From: Metallyticus violacea
Taxonomy: Eukaryota > Arthropoda > Insecta > Mantodea > Metallyticidae
Assembly: GCA_030762175.1 (NCBI GenBank)
Contig: CM060841.1
Location: 12,994,501 to 13,058,500 of the forward strand
Direction: 5' to 3'
Length of the DNA: 64,000 bases
Under the pieces are notes generated by a model that was given only the letters and a program-made list of their open reading frames with translations, did no database searches and was not told the DNA's origin. The position numbers were made by a program, and so were the translations under genes. Below are positions 11,291-21,661 of the stretch, in pieces. The first letter of the stretch is position 1. Each line of letters begins with the position of its first letter.

Positions 11291-12504
11291 AAATCTCTCT
11301 TCAGCAGCAGTTGTAACTCTCGGTTTACCTGGTTGCTTTTCTTCTGGACTTCCAAATTCTTGATACCTTCTGCGCATTCTTGATATAACATCTTCCGGTA
11401 CTCAGAGCCTTAGCGGCACCCATTTGTGTTCTGTCTACAATTTCTAATTATTTCACTTGCCATAAACATTTCAATTCGTCATTGAGCCTTCATTTCATTT
11501 ATTGAAAACTTCTCTTACCATTTCTTCCAATATTTTAACAGAGAAAAGTTGCTAGACTCCTGCACTAAAAAGCAGCTTGTTTATTCATTTATGTGTAACA
11601 ATTTGAATGTATAAAAAAATGATAATAATTTACTACTATAGTTACTAGTAGGTACAAAAATGAACAAAACGCCCATATTCACTCTTGTTTATTCAGATAT
11701 ACCAAGTTTTATTTTATCCTTAGTCAGTTTTAAGAGAGAATCTTGCATATTTGAAAATGTCATTTCATATGAACAGATTTTATTTACATTACTCCGTTGA
11801 AATATTGGAACTGCCACTATCGTAAAAATATCACCTCTCCTTTAATTATTTTCTTTCTTAAAGTATTTGAATTACTTTGCTTAATGTGTGAATTTTGGAT
11901 CATGTCCTATTAGAACATGATTTTGTATAATATCACATATTGTTGTGGCACTCATTAAGTTTACAAAGCAGAGTGATTTCAGCGGTCGACAGCTGTTCGC
12001 CCTCAACACCGGTCCATTAAAACAAGTTCCCATGGTATACCGTCAATCAGCAAAACACAATAGATGCACTCACCTTCTTATAAATGAAGCATGTGCGAGA
12101 CAAATGTAGCGCTGACGGACAAATGAATAGTGCTGAATGATAACATATTTTTCATGTTTATTTTTTCAATGATGATGAAAATATTATAGCGTTTAAATCT
12201 ACTTTGGTTCACTGTTGTTTGTTGTTTTGCAATTCGTCGCATTTTCGCCTATTTTGTGTATAGACTGCTTTTTATATTGCTGTTCAAATTCAAATGTTAT
12301 AGCGTTAAGTCACATCCTTTAATATTTTTCTATTTTTTTCTATACATTCTATACATTTATTATAAGTTGGATAAATCCTACATTAGTTGATTTCTAAACA
12401 CCATTAACTTTAGCTTACTATTGGCAATGCTCTGCTGTAATTCTTGCAATTTATACCATAATGCTGCAGTAGCTTGTCTCTATTTTACTGTACAACGAAT
12501 TTAA
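11291..12504. other. AT-rich stretch, nothing recognised
   Basis: No family similarity, terminal repeats or tandem repeats were visible. The decayed 3' end of mariner-1 copy M2 may blur into its right edge. Confidence 0.4.
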
Positions 12505-13626
12505 ATATTGCAATACACGTCTTTGAATTAACATTTAATTCACCCCCCCCCCCCAAATAGAAGTTTGTGTGCAAAATGGGTATAAATATCATCCATCACT
12601 TCTTCGTCACACTTAAATTTCCTTCCTCGAAGGTCCTTCTTAAGTTTTGAAGGGTCACTGAGAGCTAAATCTGGGCTGTAGAGTGGATGATCGATCTCCT
12701 TGAAGCCACATTTCTTCACATTTCTTGCAACAAGAGATGTGTGTACAGGCAGGCGGGTTGTCGTGAAGAAGGCGCACACCACCACTCAGCTTTCCTCGCC
12801 TTTTCTCTTTGATGGAAGTACGTAGTCTGTGCAGTAGACCAGCATAGTACTCCCCATTTACTGTGGTGTTCCTCTCCTTGAAGTCAACGAAGAGTATTCC
12901 TTCACAGTCCCAAAAAATTGTGGTCATGATCTTCTTGGTTGACTGAGTGACCAACTTGGCCTTTAGAGGCGCCAGGTTAACGCCCCTCCATTGATTTTCT
13001 TTTGGACAAGGGAACATAGTAGAGAATCCATAGTTTCACCTCCTGTAACAATAGTTGGTAGAACTTCTCTCTCGTTGCCACGGCAGAGCTCCAAAAATGC
13101 CTGACAACAGATGACTCGTTACTGCTTTTGGATTGAGGAAAGAAGTCTAGGCACCCCCATCTTGCACTAACCTTATTCATGAATGCTAACGGTCTTCCAT
13201 AATTTCTCCTTCCACAAGGGCGAGAGCGATGTTTTCAGGAGTGAGCACCTCCAAGGGCCGACCAGCACACTCTTTGTCTTCAATGCTTTCTCGAACCATT
13301 CGAAAAAGTTTGGTTCATTCTTTTACGGTAGAATATAAGGGGGATGCTTCCCCATATACACCGTCCAATCCCTGTTTAATATCATTTGGAGTAAGTCCTT
13401 CTTTTGTAAAGAAGTTAATAACAGGTCGACACTCCATTCTGAACATGCAAAACATCTTTTACACATAGCCTTCTTTATACAACTACATCTGAATAAGTGA
13501 ACACAGCGGAACGGAAGTTATAGCTGCAATTATTTACTTAACAAATAAGGTATGACACTAATTAAGGGGTTTTTCGAGGGCAATAATCCTTATCGGTGAG
13601 GCCGGAAACTTATGGACCTACCCTCG
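12505..13626 (-). pseudogene. Mariner-1 copy (M2), nearly full coding region
   Basis: Read on the minus strand, the element begins with the 5' terminal repeat (CGAGGGTAGGTCCATAAG) at 13626, next to a TA dinucleotide. The transposase start lies at about 13435, followed by LDGVYGEAS, RESIED and the catalytic region. The first catalytic Asp is changed (TGGET where other copies have TGDET). The second Asp is kept (HDNPP) and the third is kept (LALSDP). A TGA at 13315-13317 replaces a conserved Trp codon, and other frame breaks follow. The 3' untranslated region contains a 13-base C run on the plus strand (12542-12554). The 3' terminal repeat is missing. Confidence 0.9.
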
Positions 13627-15063
13627 TAGTTTTAGAGCTTATTGAAAACTCTGGATCGGATATTAATACGTCTCCATCATCACTGGCAAAACATCTAGCA
13701 AGGTGAAATTCTTATCACATTTCTTCAATGTCAACGAAGTGTCGCTAGATGTATTGTCACCATAGGTATCATGAATATTGTTTATTCAACTTATATGATA
13801 AGATTCCATTATAATTATTAGATAATGTTGTTTTCCTTTGGCAGTTTCGATTTACTATAAATACATAATCACAATAAATACCTAATATAGGCATAGAATT
13901 TCGTAATAGATATTTCGACCAGTGAAACTGGGAGGGGCGTTGAGTTCAAATGTTCATGGAAAAGAGCTGCTCTCACGAAAATGACATCCAGTAGCTTAGT
14001 CGAAGTTTAGCACTTTGCACTAAATGAATTCTTCTCGAGAGTGTTGCTAACGGAATGATAGCCGTGCAACATCAACAGAGGTAGTTATTTTTCTCTCAGT
14101 GTATATCAACCCCTAAATTTGGAGAGTACCGCACGGAGGCTAAACATCGGGTGCGAAAACCACTCCGTAATTTCAAGGCTCGCCGCTTCGCTTGATGTAG
14201 TAATGAAGCTAATGCATGGCCTATAAATCACCTCTCGCTGCCGCTCACACAGCACAAGAGTTTAATCTCCAGCAGCTACGTGCGGAACTCTAGCCTTGGG
14301 CTGAAGATGACAATGATGGTATTACAGAGCACATGGTCTCATCTATATCAAGGTTTGTTTTGAAAAAAGCTACCAAAATTTTTTCTTTTCGTCTAACCTA
14401 CAAGCAAATTTAAAATGTCACAAAATCTAAGCAAACTCAACACTCTTGTCTTGACCTGACGCGCAGCTTTCAAAATGACCAAATTATTGAATTCATCCTA
14501 TCCGTAAATTGGGCGAATCAGCTAAACAGCGACCTGAAATGCTGCAGATGCACTTCCTTATTGTTTCGTTACTTTAAGAGCATAGTTCAAAAGAGAAGTT
14601 CAAATGCCATCAAACATTGTACCAGGAAAGAACATGAGTCATTGAAAAGGGAGAGTATGATTTAGGCATCGCTGAGAGCGCCATTACTCAGCCGTACAGA
14701 AAGAGATGACCTGACGGTAATAAAGCTAACAGCCGTGATCACAGTGACTAATAACTCGTTAAATTACCTCATTTTTTACGAAGGAAGACTGCGAAGGCGA
14801 TCCACTGTTGAGGTAAAAAATGCGCTGATCTCATTGATTTACCTCAGCTAAAAACACGTAATATACATTCAAATTTATAATTCACACACATATTATCTAT
14901 CAGCATGGAAGCAGTGCAAACGTTATATACTTATTACGTGAATGATACAAATATATTAGTGCCTAGAAAAAATATATATGAACTGGAAAGTAACATAAAC
15001 ATCATGTCAAGTTGATAGCAAACTATTTAACTCTTAATTTAAATAAAATAAACCAATTACATA
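13627..15063. other. Unassigned sequence
   Basis: A GC-richer zone at about 13960-14760 has short open frames without recognised similarity. It could hold a diverged element or a non-coding exon, but nothing supports either. Confidence 0.35.
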
Positions 15064-15087
15064 CGAGGATAGGTTCATAAGTTTCCG
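15064..15087 (+). repeat. Solo mariner-1 5' terminal repeat
   Basis: CGAGGATAGGTTCATAAG plus TTTCCG, preceded by TA, matches the 5' end of mariner-1 at 19679 and 32915. The rest of the mariner is absent: SINE-B sequence follows directly, with the junction inside a shared CCG. Confidence 0.75.
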
Positions 15088-15240
15088 TGGGTCCGTGTCG
15101 TACATTTACGGTACGAAAAACAACCTCAAGCCTGAAAGAAGAGACCTCTGAGCAAAATTTGTCGACCGTTTCACGCCCTGAATTGAATGGGACGCTGATG
15201 ACCTGAGATGTTAAAGAACGTCCGTAAATAAAACAAATAC
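15085..15240 (+). repeat. SINE-B 3' part fused to a mariner end
   Basis: The copy starts in the GTGGGTCC-GTGTCGTAC part of the body and runs to a normal A/T-rich tail. The tRNA-like head is missing. No target-site duplication surrounds it, and no mariner sequence resumes after it, so this looks like a deletion junction and not an insertion. Confidence 0.85.
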
Positions 15241-15979
15241 AAAAGATCAATCTTGATCCAACATGTCGTTCTACAGCTCGTATAACCATTGCAAAAAGTG
15301 GTAGAATTATGAAGAGTGTTTTTAAAAGTAACGGTATTTTAGAATTAAATTGCTTAATTCTTGTTATGTCCCACACTTTATAATGCACAAATGCTCAGCC
15401 CACTGTGTTTACATGCAGTGTTGTTAATTGATATAACATAACAAAGGATGATGAAAATAGCAGCTGAATGCTGAAAACGACAGGTATTTAGCGGTGATGA
15501 ATGAAACTAATTAACTACAATGCCAATGGTCCTAGTCCGTTGGCGTCTAAAGTGTCAGCTGTTCAAGGTGAAGACGAACCCAGGATGACAGCGGTAGTAT
15601 TGAAAGGAAGGGAAAAACAGATTAGCAGCAATAACTCTCAGGTTTCAAAATGCTGAATTTTGCAATTCATCGGCTGATGGTTCATTCACCCACTTCTTGC
15701 AGTCATCTACTGACATCGATCGTTCTGGGTCAGAAGTGATGGCCACGTTTGAATTTGCAACAGGATTTCAGAATGGGGTAAGATTATATCGCACTTCGGC
15801 AATACACATATAACAATTTCCACTTTCTCCTCATTCCATTCAGCCACACAGAGTTCCTTTCGCACAACCGGTCCGATCTGGGTTATCTTCTCTCATACCT
15901 TCTCGCAATGATACCTACATTGTATGTTTCAACTTGTTCATATCGTAGAATTTCTTTAGTAATACATGTGGCTTCCAGT
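15241..15979. other. Unassigned sequence
   Basis: No element ends or coding similarity were recognised. Confidence 0.4.
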
Positions 15980-16230
15980 ACCGCCACGGGTGGCCGAAGT
16001 CGTTAAGGCGCGGACTCGTGAGCGGGAGGTCTGGGATTTGAATCTCACCAGGACCTTCCTCCCTGACTGAGGTTTCCTCATAATTGGCAAATGCCGGGGA
16101 GGTACCCTAAACTTAGTCCTGGAACGTTTCCTTTCTTAAAAAATACTTTCCCAATTTATCATTTCATCTGATGTATCATCAGTGTCACCGCCTGTGGGTT
16201 CCTCAATAATAAAAAAGGGCGTTAAACATC
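15980..16230 (+). repeat. SINE-A copy
   Basis: The head is intact apart from a damaged B box (GGATTTGAATCTC). The segment between the first CTGACTGAGG and CTCATAA is shortened. The tail begins after GTTAAACATC and is replaced by a TA microsatellite. Confidence 0.9.
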
Positions 16231-16234
16231 AATG

Positions 16235-16236
<2 letters not shown>

Positions 16237-16277
<41 letters not shown>
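16237..16277. repeat. (TA)n microsatellite
   Basis: About 20 TA units lie between the end of a SINE-A and the 5' inverted arm of the Penelope-like element. Confidence 0.9.
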
Positions 16278-16281
<4 letters not shown>

Positions 16282-16319
16282 TAACAGTAGTAATAAAAAA
16301 CTCTTAGATAAAGTCACAC

Positions 16320-17480
16320 TTGAAATTGCTATATTTCCAACTACTGGAGTTCTTCAATGGCTCAGAATCTCTCGAGCAGTTCCTTACTAATCTTAACTCC
16401 AAATTTTCAGTTAAGTTCACTTGTTCTGTCTCTCCTAATGCTGCTACTTTCCTAGATATTGATATTTCTTTATGCAATGGCTCTTTCCTTACGTTTGTGC
16501 ACATTAAGCCTACCAATTTACAACAGTATCTTCATTTTGATAGTTGTCATCCCTTGCATATTAAAAGATCTATTCCTTTTTCTCTTTCAATCCGTGGTCA
16601 TCGTCTTTGTAACAACTTTTCATCTCTTGACAAGTATATTAAAAACCTAGCTCAAAAGTTCCAAGACCAAAATTATCCTTCCTCTCTTTTAAAATTCCGT
16701 ATAATCCCATCGCATAAAACTTTCCAATGCAAACCTAAAACTTCTAACAAGAACTTCATCGACCTTGTTAGTACTTACGTGCCTGGAATTGAAAGCATCA
16801 GACCTATTTTGAAAGAATGTCACGATACTTTGTTAATGTATCCATCTTTAAATGATTTTTCTAAATTTGTGCCCCGCCTTACTTTCAGAACACCCCCTAA
16901 CCTCAAAAGTATGTTTCGCCGTAACCTATCCTCTCCGAATTTACCACGTCCCTTTGCTGGCTCATATCCTTGCCAACGCCCTAAATGTAAAACCTGTGCG
17001 CTAATTGTGCCTTGCCATTCATTCCACAGCCCTAATTTATCCAGAGAATTTAACATTTCTTCATTTGCTACTTGTTCTTCCAAGAACGTTGTATATATGT
17101 TATCTTGTAACCTTTGCAAAGCATTTTATATTGGTTTAACTTCTACTGTTGTTTCGCTACGCATGAACAATCATAGACGTTCTGTTAAAACCAAGTCTCC
17201 CTTACCGGTTGCCCAACCTGCCTTATCTCACTGTAAGGATTTTGATGATGCTTTTAATCTAACACTTATTGATGCGTTACCTACACAATGCTATGGAAGT
17301 TTACTCAGAGATAGAGAAATGGCAGCTATATTTTTACATAAAGCCTGGTTTAAATATTACGTATTTTTTTCCTCCCCACACTCTCATTTCTATTTTCATC
17401 TGTTTCCATGCATAACGTTACCTTCGATAGTCAATGTTTATTTTTATCACCTTCACTCGTCTCTATCTTCTTGCCATTGA
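16320..17480 (+). CDS. Penelope-like reverse transcriptase C-terminus plus GIY-YIG endonuclease (partial)
   Basis: The full-length protein would reverse-transcribe the element's RNA at a nick made by its own endonuclease. The 386 codons are uninterrupted. Residues about 14-130 are the end of the reverse transcriptase and its thumb: NGSESLEQFLTNLN, FLDIDIS (44-50), then KPTNLQQYLHFDSCHP (63-78), a hallmark of this class. A Cys cluster, C218, C223 and C226, precedes the nuclease. The GIY-YIG part shows VVYMLSC with NLC (257-266), YIG (270-272), Arg281, His285 and the presumed catalytic Glu333. The fingers and the catalytic YxDD of the reverse transcriptase are missing, so it cannot act alone. 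The nominal ATG sits inside the left inverted arm and is probably not a native start. The lack of stops over 386 codons suggests a fairly young copy. Confidence 0.85.
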   Translation: MKLLYFQLLEFFNGSESLEQFLTNLNSKFSVKFTCSVSPNAATFLDIDISLCNGSFLTFVHIKPTNLQQYLHFDSCHPLHIKRSIPFSLSIRGHRLCNNFSSLDKYIKNLAQKFQDQNYPSSLLKFRIIPSHKTFQCKPKTSNKNFIDLVSTYVPGIESIRPILKECHDTLLMYPSLNDFSKFVPRLTFRTPPNLKSMFRRNLSSPNLPRPFAGSYPCQRPKCKTCALIVPCHSFHSPNLSREFNISSFATCSSKNVVYMLSCNLCKAFYIGLTSTVVSLRMNNHRRSVKTKSPLPVAQPALSHCKDFDDAFNLTLIDALPTQCYGSLLRDREMAAIFLHKAWFKYYVFFSSPHSHFYFHLFPCITLPSIVNVYFYHLHSSLSSCH

Positions 17481-17482
17481 AG

Positions 17483-17785
17483 ATTGATTGATTGATTGAT
17501 TTATTTATTTATGAACGCTCTTTAACATCTCAAGTCATCAGCGTCCCATTCAACTCAGGGACTGAAACGGCCGACAAATTTTGCTCAGAGGCCTCTCTTT
17601 CAGGCTTGAGGTTCTTTTTCGTGCCGTAAATGTTATACACGGGACCCACGCCTTTACTTCCCTTCCAAAGGAAGCCATACTTAGGATTTTTACGCCCGAA
17701 AAATCCATCGGTCCTGGCCGGGTTCGAACCCGCGATCTTGGGTGTAGGAGGCTAGTATGGTAACCACTACACCACCAGTATCGAC
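17483..17785 (-). repeat. SINE-B, full copy inserted at the Penelope stop codon
   Basis: Complete reverse-strand SINE-B with a (GATT)n/(ATTT)n tail and an intact tRNA-like head (B box GGGTTCGAACCCG on the minus strand). It is flanked by the 10-bp duplication GCCATTGAAG (17473-17482 and 17786-17795). The duplication includes the stop codon of the Penelope-like frame, so the insertion did not change that protein. Confidence 0.95.
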
Positions 17786-17865
17786 GCCATTGAAGAACTC
17801 CAGTAGCGATCTCAAGTGTGACTTTATCTAAGTGTTTGTCCTTATCTACTTTTATTATTACTGTT

Positions 17866-18599
17866 ACATTGTTAATAGTGTTATTTTATTTTTATTTTTC
17901 ATTTATATATATTTGGGTTCCAATGCAGGTAGGATAAGGTGATATAATTCTGGTAAAATGTAAATAGTCCTGCACTGGTGCTCACGAACTTTTGTTTTTA
18001 TGCGGCCGTATAATGCCATCATTATTACATCATTTTTCAGAAACAGTTTATGGCCACAGCAAGTGTAATTTGGACCATAAACATTTTTCACACAAAACTA
18101 CAATTCCTTAAACTACAACACACATTTTTTGATCAACAATTAAATAATCACTAATTTCTTTTAAATTAACCCACTTCACTTTAAAACCTCTCCATTTGAT
18201 AACAATAATAAAAGTATCTTTTAAAAACATACATAACAGAATAATAAAAGAAATATCCTTATATAATATTTAATTACCAATAGTTTAATTTGAAGGTTTA
18301 ATTACATACGTTACATCACAAACATGGAATTAAGAGATTCAAAAATTAAGAAAGCTGTTGTTATCTATCACCTTAGCTGCCGTTAAAGTCAGGACTGTCT
18401 CTGTCTTTAGTTTGCATCTATCAACATTTTTACACTTTTTAGAGCACTAAACACAATCTACAGAGACATAGGAAAATGGAGAATTTAGAGTATTGGATAA
18501 TATTTAAAATTTGTAAATGCAAGTACATCTGTTTGGATTTTAATTTTGTTTCCTTTACACCTAACAAACCATTTTTGCAGTATCAGAACGAGCTGCCGG
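17866..18599. other. AT-rich stretch, nothing recognised
   Basis: Its start may still be Penelope 3' sequence. No other similarity was seen. Confidence 0.35.
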
Positions 18600-19640
18600 G
18601 TGGCGCGGGGCCGAATGACACATTTCAACCTTGAATATTGCGCATGCGCAATAGCTTGTATTGCTCCGGAGCGATGGGAATGCTAGAAGAGAGGATGCCG
18701 GTTTATATGGCCAGTCCTAATGTATCGGTGGAGTATTGCGAAGCTAAGTCTGTGACAGAAGTCACAGACAGAAGAGAATGGTACTGTGTTCGGTGTGAAG
18801 CGTGGAACTGCAACAGCAGTGAGCACGGCAGAGAACTTGCAGAGAGTGAGGAAGCTTTTGAACGAAGTCCTCGACGCTCGGCGTGCCAGCAGTTTTGCAT
18901 TTTAGGCTTGAGCCAAAGTTTATTTCAAATGCTTAAGGAGATAAACTTTCATCCTTACAAACTGCCAATTGTTCAGAAACTTTACCCCAGAGACAAGAAA
19001 GCGCGAGTTAATTCCTGCTCTGGTATGATCGAGTTGGTAGACGAAAACCCCGACATCTTGAATAATTTGTTCATGTTCGACGAAGCCTTTTTTCATCTTT
19101 CGGGTTTGGTCAACAAATATAATATGCGATACTAATTTTCCATTTAACCCTAAAATGCTGCTGCACTCTCCCAAAGTGACGGTTTGGTGTGGATTCTGTG
19201 TTTTTGGGCCTGTAGGCCCATTAAAAAATTATAAATAAAAAATAAGAAAGAGTGACTTTATAACATTATGTCACTATGTTGGAAAACTTTATTCAACTAT
19301 GGCTTGGCATTGACCCTAAAGCCCTTTATATTCAACAGGATGGGGCACAGCCCACACGGCGTGAAACGGTAGGATCGTAGCTCGTGGACTGTTTAATGTT
19401 ATTTCTTGATTTGGACACATCGCTTCCCCTCTTCGGTCATCCGATTTTCAGCACCAAATCTTTTCTCACGAGATACTTGAAAGACCATGTGTTCCGGAGG
19501 AGTTTTGTGAACGTTAAAGAACTGAAACAAGTCATTGCTGAGGAATTTGCGACAATTGACGGCATGTATAAGACAACTTCCAGAATTGCTCAAAACAATG
19601 CATTGATTTACGCGAAGGAGGTCATCTTTCTGGTATAATT
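18600..19640 (+). pseudogene. Mariner-like (IS630/Tc1 superfamily) transposase relic
   Basis: The first part (18638-19135) is an open frame of 165 codons. CEAKSVTEV near residue 35 looks like the N-terminal helix-turn-helix. FERSPRRSACQQ near residue 74 and INFHPYKLPIVQKL follow, then MFDEAFFHLSGLVNKYNM, which carries the first catalytic Asp and the family's HLSG-VN signature. Beyond the stop, in shifted frames, are VTVWCGFCVFGPVGP, QQDGAQPHT (second Asp at 19339-19341) and a degraded third Asp region, then ELKQVIAEEFATID near the end. There are several frameshifts. Terminal repeats were not found. The relic ends 38 bp before mariner-1 copy M3. Confidence 0.75.
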
Positions 19641-19678
19641 TTAAAAAATAAGCTTGTAAACTTTGAATAAAAATTTTA

Positions 19679-20895
19679 CGAGGGTAGGTACATAAGATTC
19701 GGGCCTCGTCGATAATTATTATGACCTTCACAAAATCCTTATCTGGTGTCATACCTTAAGTGTTAAGTAAATAATTGCAACTGTAACTTCCGCTCCGATG
19801 AGTTCACTTGTTCAGATACATTACATAAAGAAGGCTATGTGTAGAAGATTGTGACGCTCATAATGGAGTGTCGAGCTGTTATTAAGTTCTTTACAAAAGC
19901 AGCACTTTCTCCAAATGAAATAAAACAGCGATTGGACGGTGTATATGGGGAAGCATCCCCCTCATATTTACCGTAAAAGAATGAGTCAAACTTTTTCGAA
20001 TGGGTTGAGAAAGCATTGAAGACGAAGAGCATGCAGGTCGGCCCTTGGAGGTGCTCACTCCTGAAAACATCGCTCTTGTTAAAGGAGAAATTATGGAAGA
20101 CCAGCGGCTCAAAGTTACAGAAATAGCAGCAAGGTTGGGCCTTTCTAAAACAACAGTCCTTCGAATTATTCATGAACATTTAAACATGAATAAGGTTACT
20201 GCAAGATGGGTGCCTAGACTTCTTTCCTCAGTCCAAAAGCAGCAACGAGTCATCTGGTGTAAGTCATCATTGTAGGGCAATGAGAGAGAAGTTCTGCAAA
20301 CCATTGTTACAGGAGATGAAACTATGGTCCTATACTGTGATTTCTTGCCCAAAATGGAATGGCGAAAATTTGGCGAAGCACCGCCTCTAAAGGCCAAGGT
20401 CACTCAGTCAACCAAGAAGATTATGGACACAATCTTTTGGCACTGTGAAGCAATACTCCTCATTGACTTCAAGGAGAGAAACACCATAGTAAATGGGGAG
20501 TACTATGCTGGCCTACTGCACAGACTACGTGCTTCCATCAAAGAGAAAAGACAAGGAAAGCTGAGTGATGGTGTGCGCCTTCTTAACGACAGCGCGCCTG
20601 TGCACACAAATCTTGTTGCAAAGGAAGCTGTGAAGAAATGTGGCTTCAAGGAGATCGACCATCCACCATACAGGCCAGATCTAGCTCCCAATAACTATTT
20701 CTTCTTCTCAAAACTCAAGAAGGATCTTCGAGGAAGGAATTTCTGACTATTTTTGGGAAGGGGGATTGAAACGTTAATTCAAAGATGTGAGAAGTGTATT
20801 GTAATAAAAGGTAACTATATTGATAAGTGAAATATAGTTTTTTTTCTTTCATACTTAGAAAATGGTTAGGCTGTAAACTTATGAACGTACCCTCG
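19679..20895 (+). mobile_element. Mariner-1 copy (M3), complete with both ends
   Basis: This is the only mariner-1 copy with both terminal repeats: CGAGGGTAGGTACATAAG at the 5' end and its complement ending GTACCCTCG at 20895. TA dinucleotides lie on both sides (19677-19678 and 20896-20897), the usual Tc1/mariner target duplication. The length is 1217 bp, normal for mariner. The transposase within it is broken (see the overlapping entry). Confidence 0.93.
19863..20746 (+). pseudogene. Mariner-1 transposase (M3), broken
   Basis: The frame starts at the ATG before GAGTGTCGA. It encodes RAVIKFFTKAALSPNEIK and LDGVYGEAS, then loses a base in the TATTT segment and meets TGA at 19982-19984, where the intact family codon is Trp. 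Helix-turn-helix residues (LKVTEIAARLGLSKTTVLRI) and NKVTARWVPRL follow in the other frame. In the catalytic half, GDET keeps the first Asp, LNDSAPVH keeps the second, and PDLAPNNY has Asn in place of the third Asp. It therefore lacks both an open frame and one of the three metal-binding acids. The D-D spacing class (D34D) is that of mariner. Confidence 0.9.
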
Positions 20896-20897
20896 TA

Positions 20898-21526
20898 TGT
20901 TCCATTGTATTTATAGATCGTTTCACTTTACCTTTCCAGTTTTCATTCCATAATCCATAGTCATTTGACAGTGTTAGTCGGCTCCGCGCCATCATGTATA
21001 TTGCGAAACAAAGCAGAAACAGGAGGAAAGGAAAATTTTGGTTCATATGAGGTGCATTCACGTTGTTTTCCTTGTGTGAAGGAAATAGTTCACAAAAATT
21101 AGAGACTAGTACGAAATAGTGTTAGAAATACATGAAACATTTATCACAATAGTGATGCAAAATACTTTCTTCTGAAAAAAATCGATAAAATCAGTTCATA
21201 AGACGCTATATCCCTATTTGTTTCCTTAGTTATCAATTTAACAAGTTTTTAGGAACACAAAATGTAAAGAATAAAAAATTTACAAAATATCTTTAATTCC
21301 CAAACGTTTGCTAAAATACCATTTACCTTCAAAATATGGAAAATCGTATAATTACCCACACTGTTCGCACTGTATCCTTACACACAGATTTTTTCATAGT
21401 TTTAATACAGCAGGATAATTCATGTTGCTGTCTTTTGAGTGCTTATCAGCTTGAGAAATTGCAGCTTTAAGGTCGGATTTGCTTGATTTCGGTTTCTGGA
21501 AGACGCCTTTTGGATTTTTTTGTGTT
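20898..21526. other. AT-rich stretch, nothing recognised
   Basis: No similarity or structure was seen between the mariner-1 end and the SINE-B fragment at 21537. Confidence 0.45.
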
Positions 21527-21536
21527 TTAAGGTGAT

Positions 21537-21651
21537 GATCAATGAGGCTTCTGAGCAAAATTTGTCGGGCGTTTCACGCCGTGAATAGAATGGGACGCTG
21601 ATGACCTGAGATGTTAAAGGGCGTCCGCAAATAAATCAAATTAAAAATAAA
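21537..21651 (+). repeat. SINE-B, 5'-truncated insertion
   Basis: Only the last ~110 bp of SINE-B are present, starting at the GAGGC-TTCTGAGCAAAA segment and ending in the A/T tail. A 10-bp direct repeat TTAAGGTGAT flanks it (21527-21536 and 21652-21661). The truncation therefore happened during insertion, as expected when reverse transcription stops early. Confidence 0.9.
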
Positions 21652-21661
21652 TTAAGGTGAT

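Larger units (their letters stand above)
16283..17865 (+). mobile_element. Penelope-like element, 5' truncated, with inverted ends
   Basis: The unit consists of a 79-bp left arm (16283-16361), the reading frame, and a right arm beginning at the stop codon region and continuing after an inserted SINE-B (17786-17865). The arms are inverted copies: TAGATAAAGTCACACTTGA and GGAGTTCTTCAATGGC on the left reappear reverse-complemented on the right. They differ by a 15-bp and a 12-bp indel. Penelope-like elements are known to carry terminal repeats of their own sequence in direct or inverted orientation next to 5'-truncated copies, and this fits that pattern. Confidence 0.8.

Noticed and set aside
15023..15388. 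Minus-strand open frame of 121 codons
   Set aside because: It is the antisense of the SINE-B/mariner junction plus AT-rich flank.
16283..17865. Long terminal repeats of an LTR retrotransposon
   Set aside because: The end repeats are inverted, not direct, lack TG/CA ends, and the gene content (thumb plus GIY-YIG) is that of a Penelope-like element.
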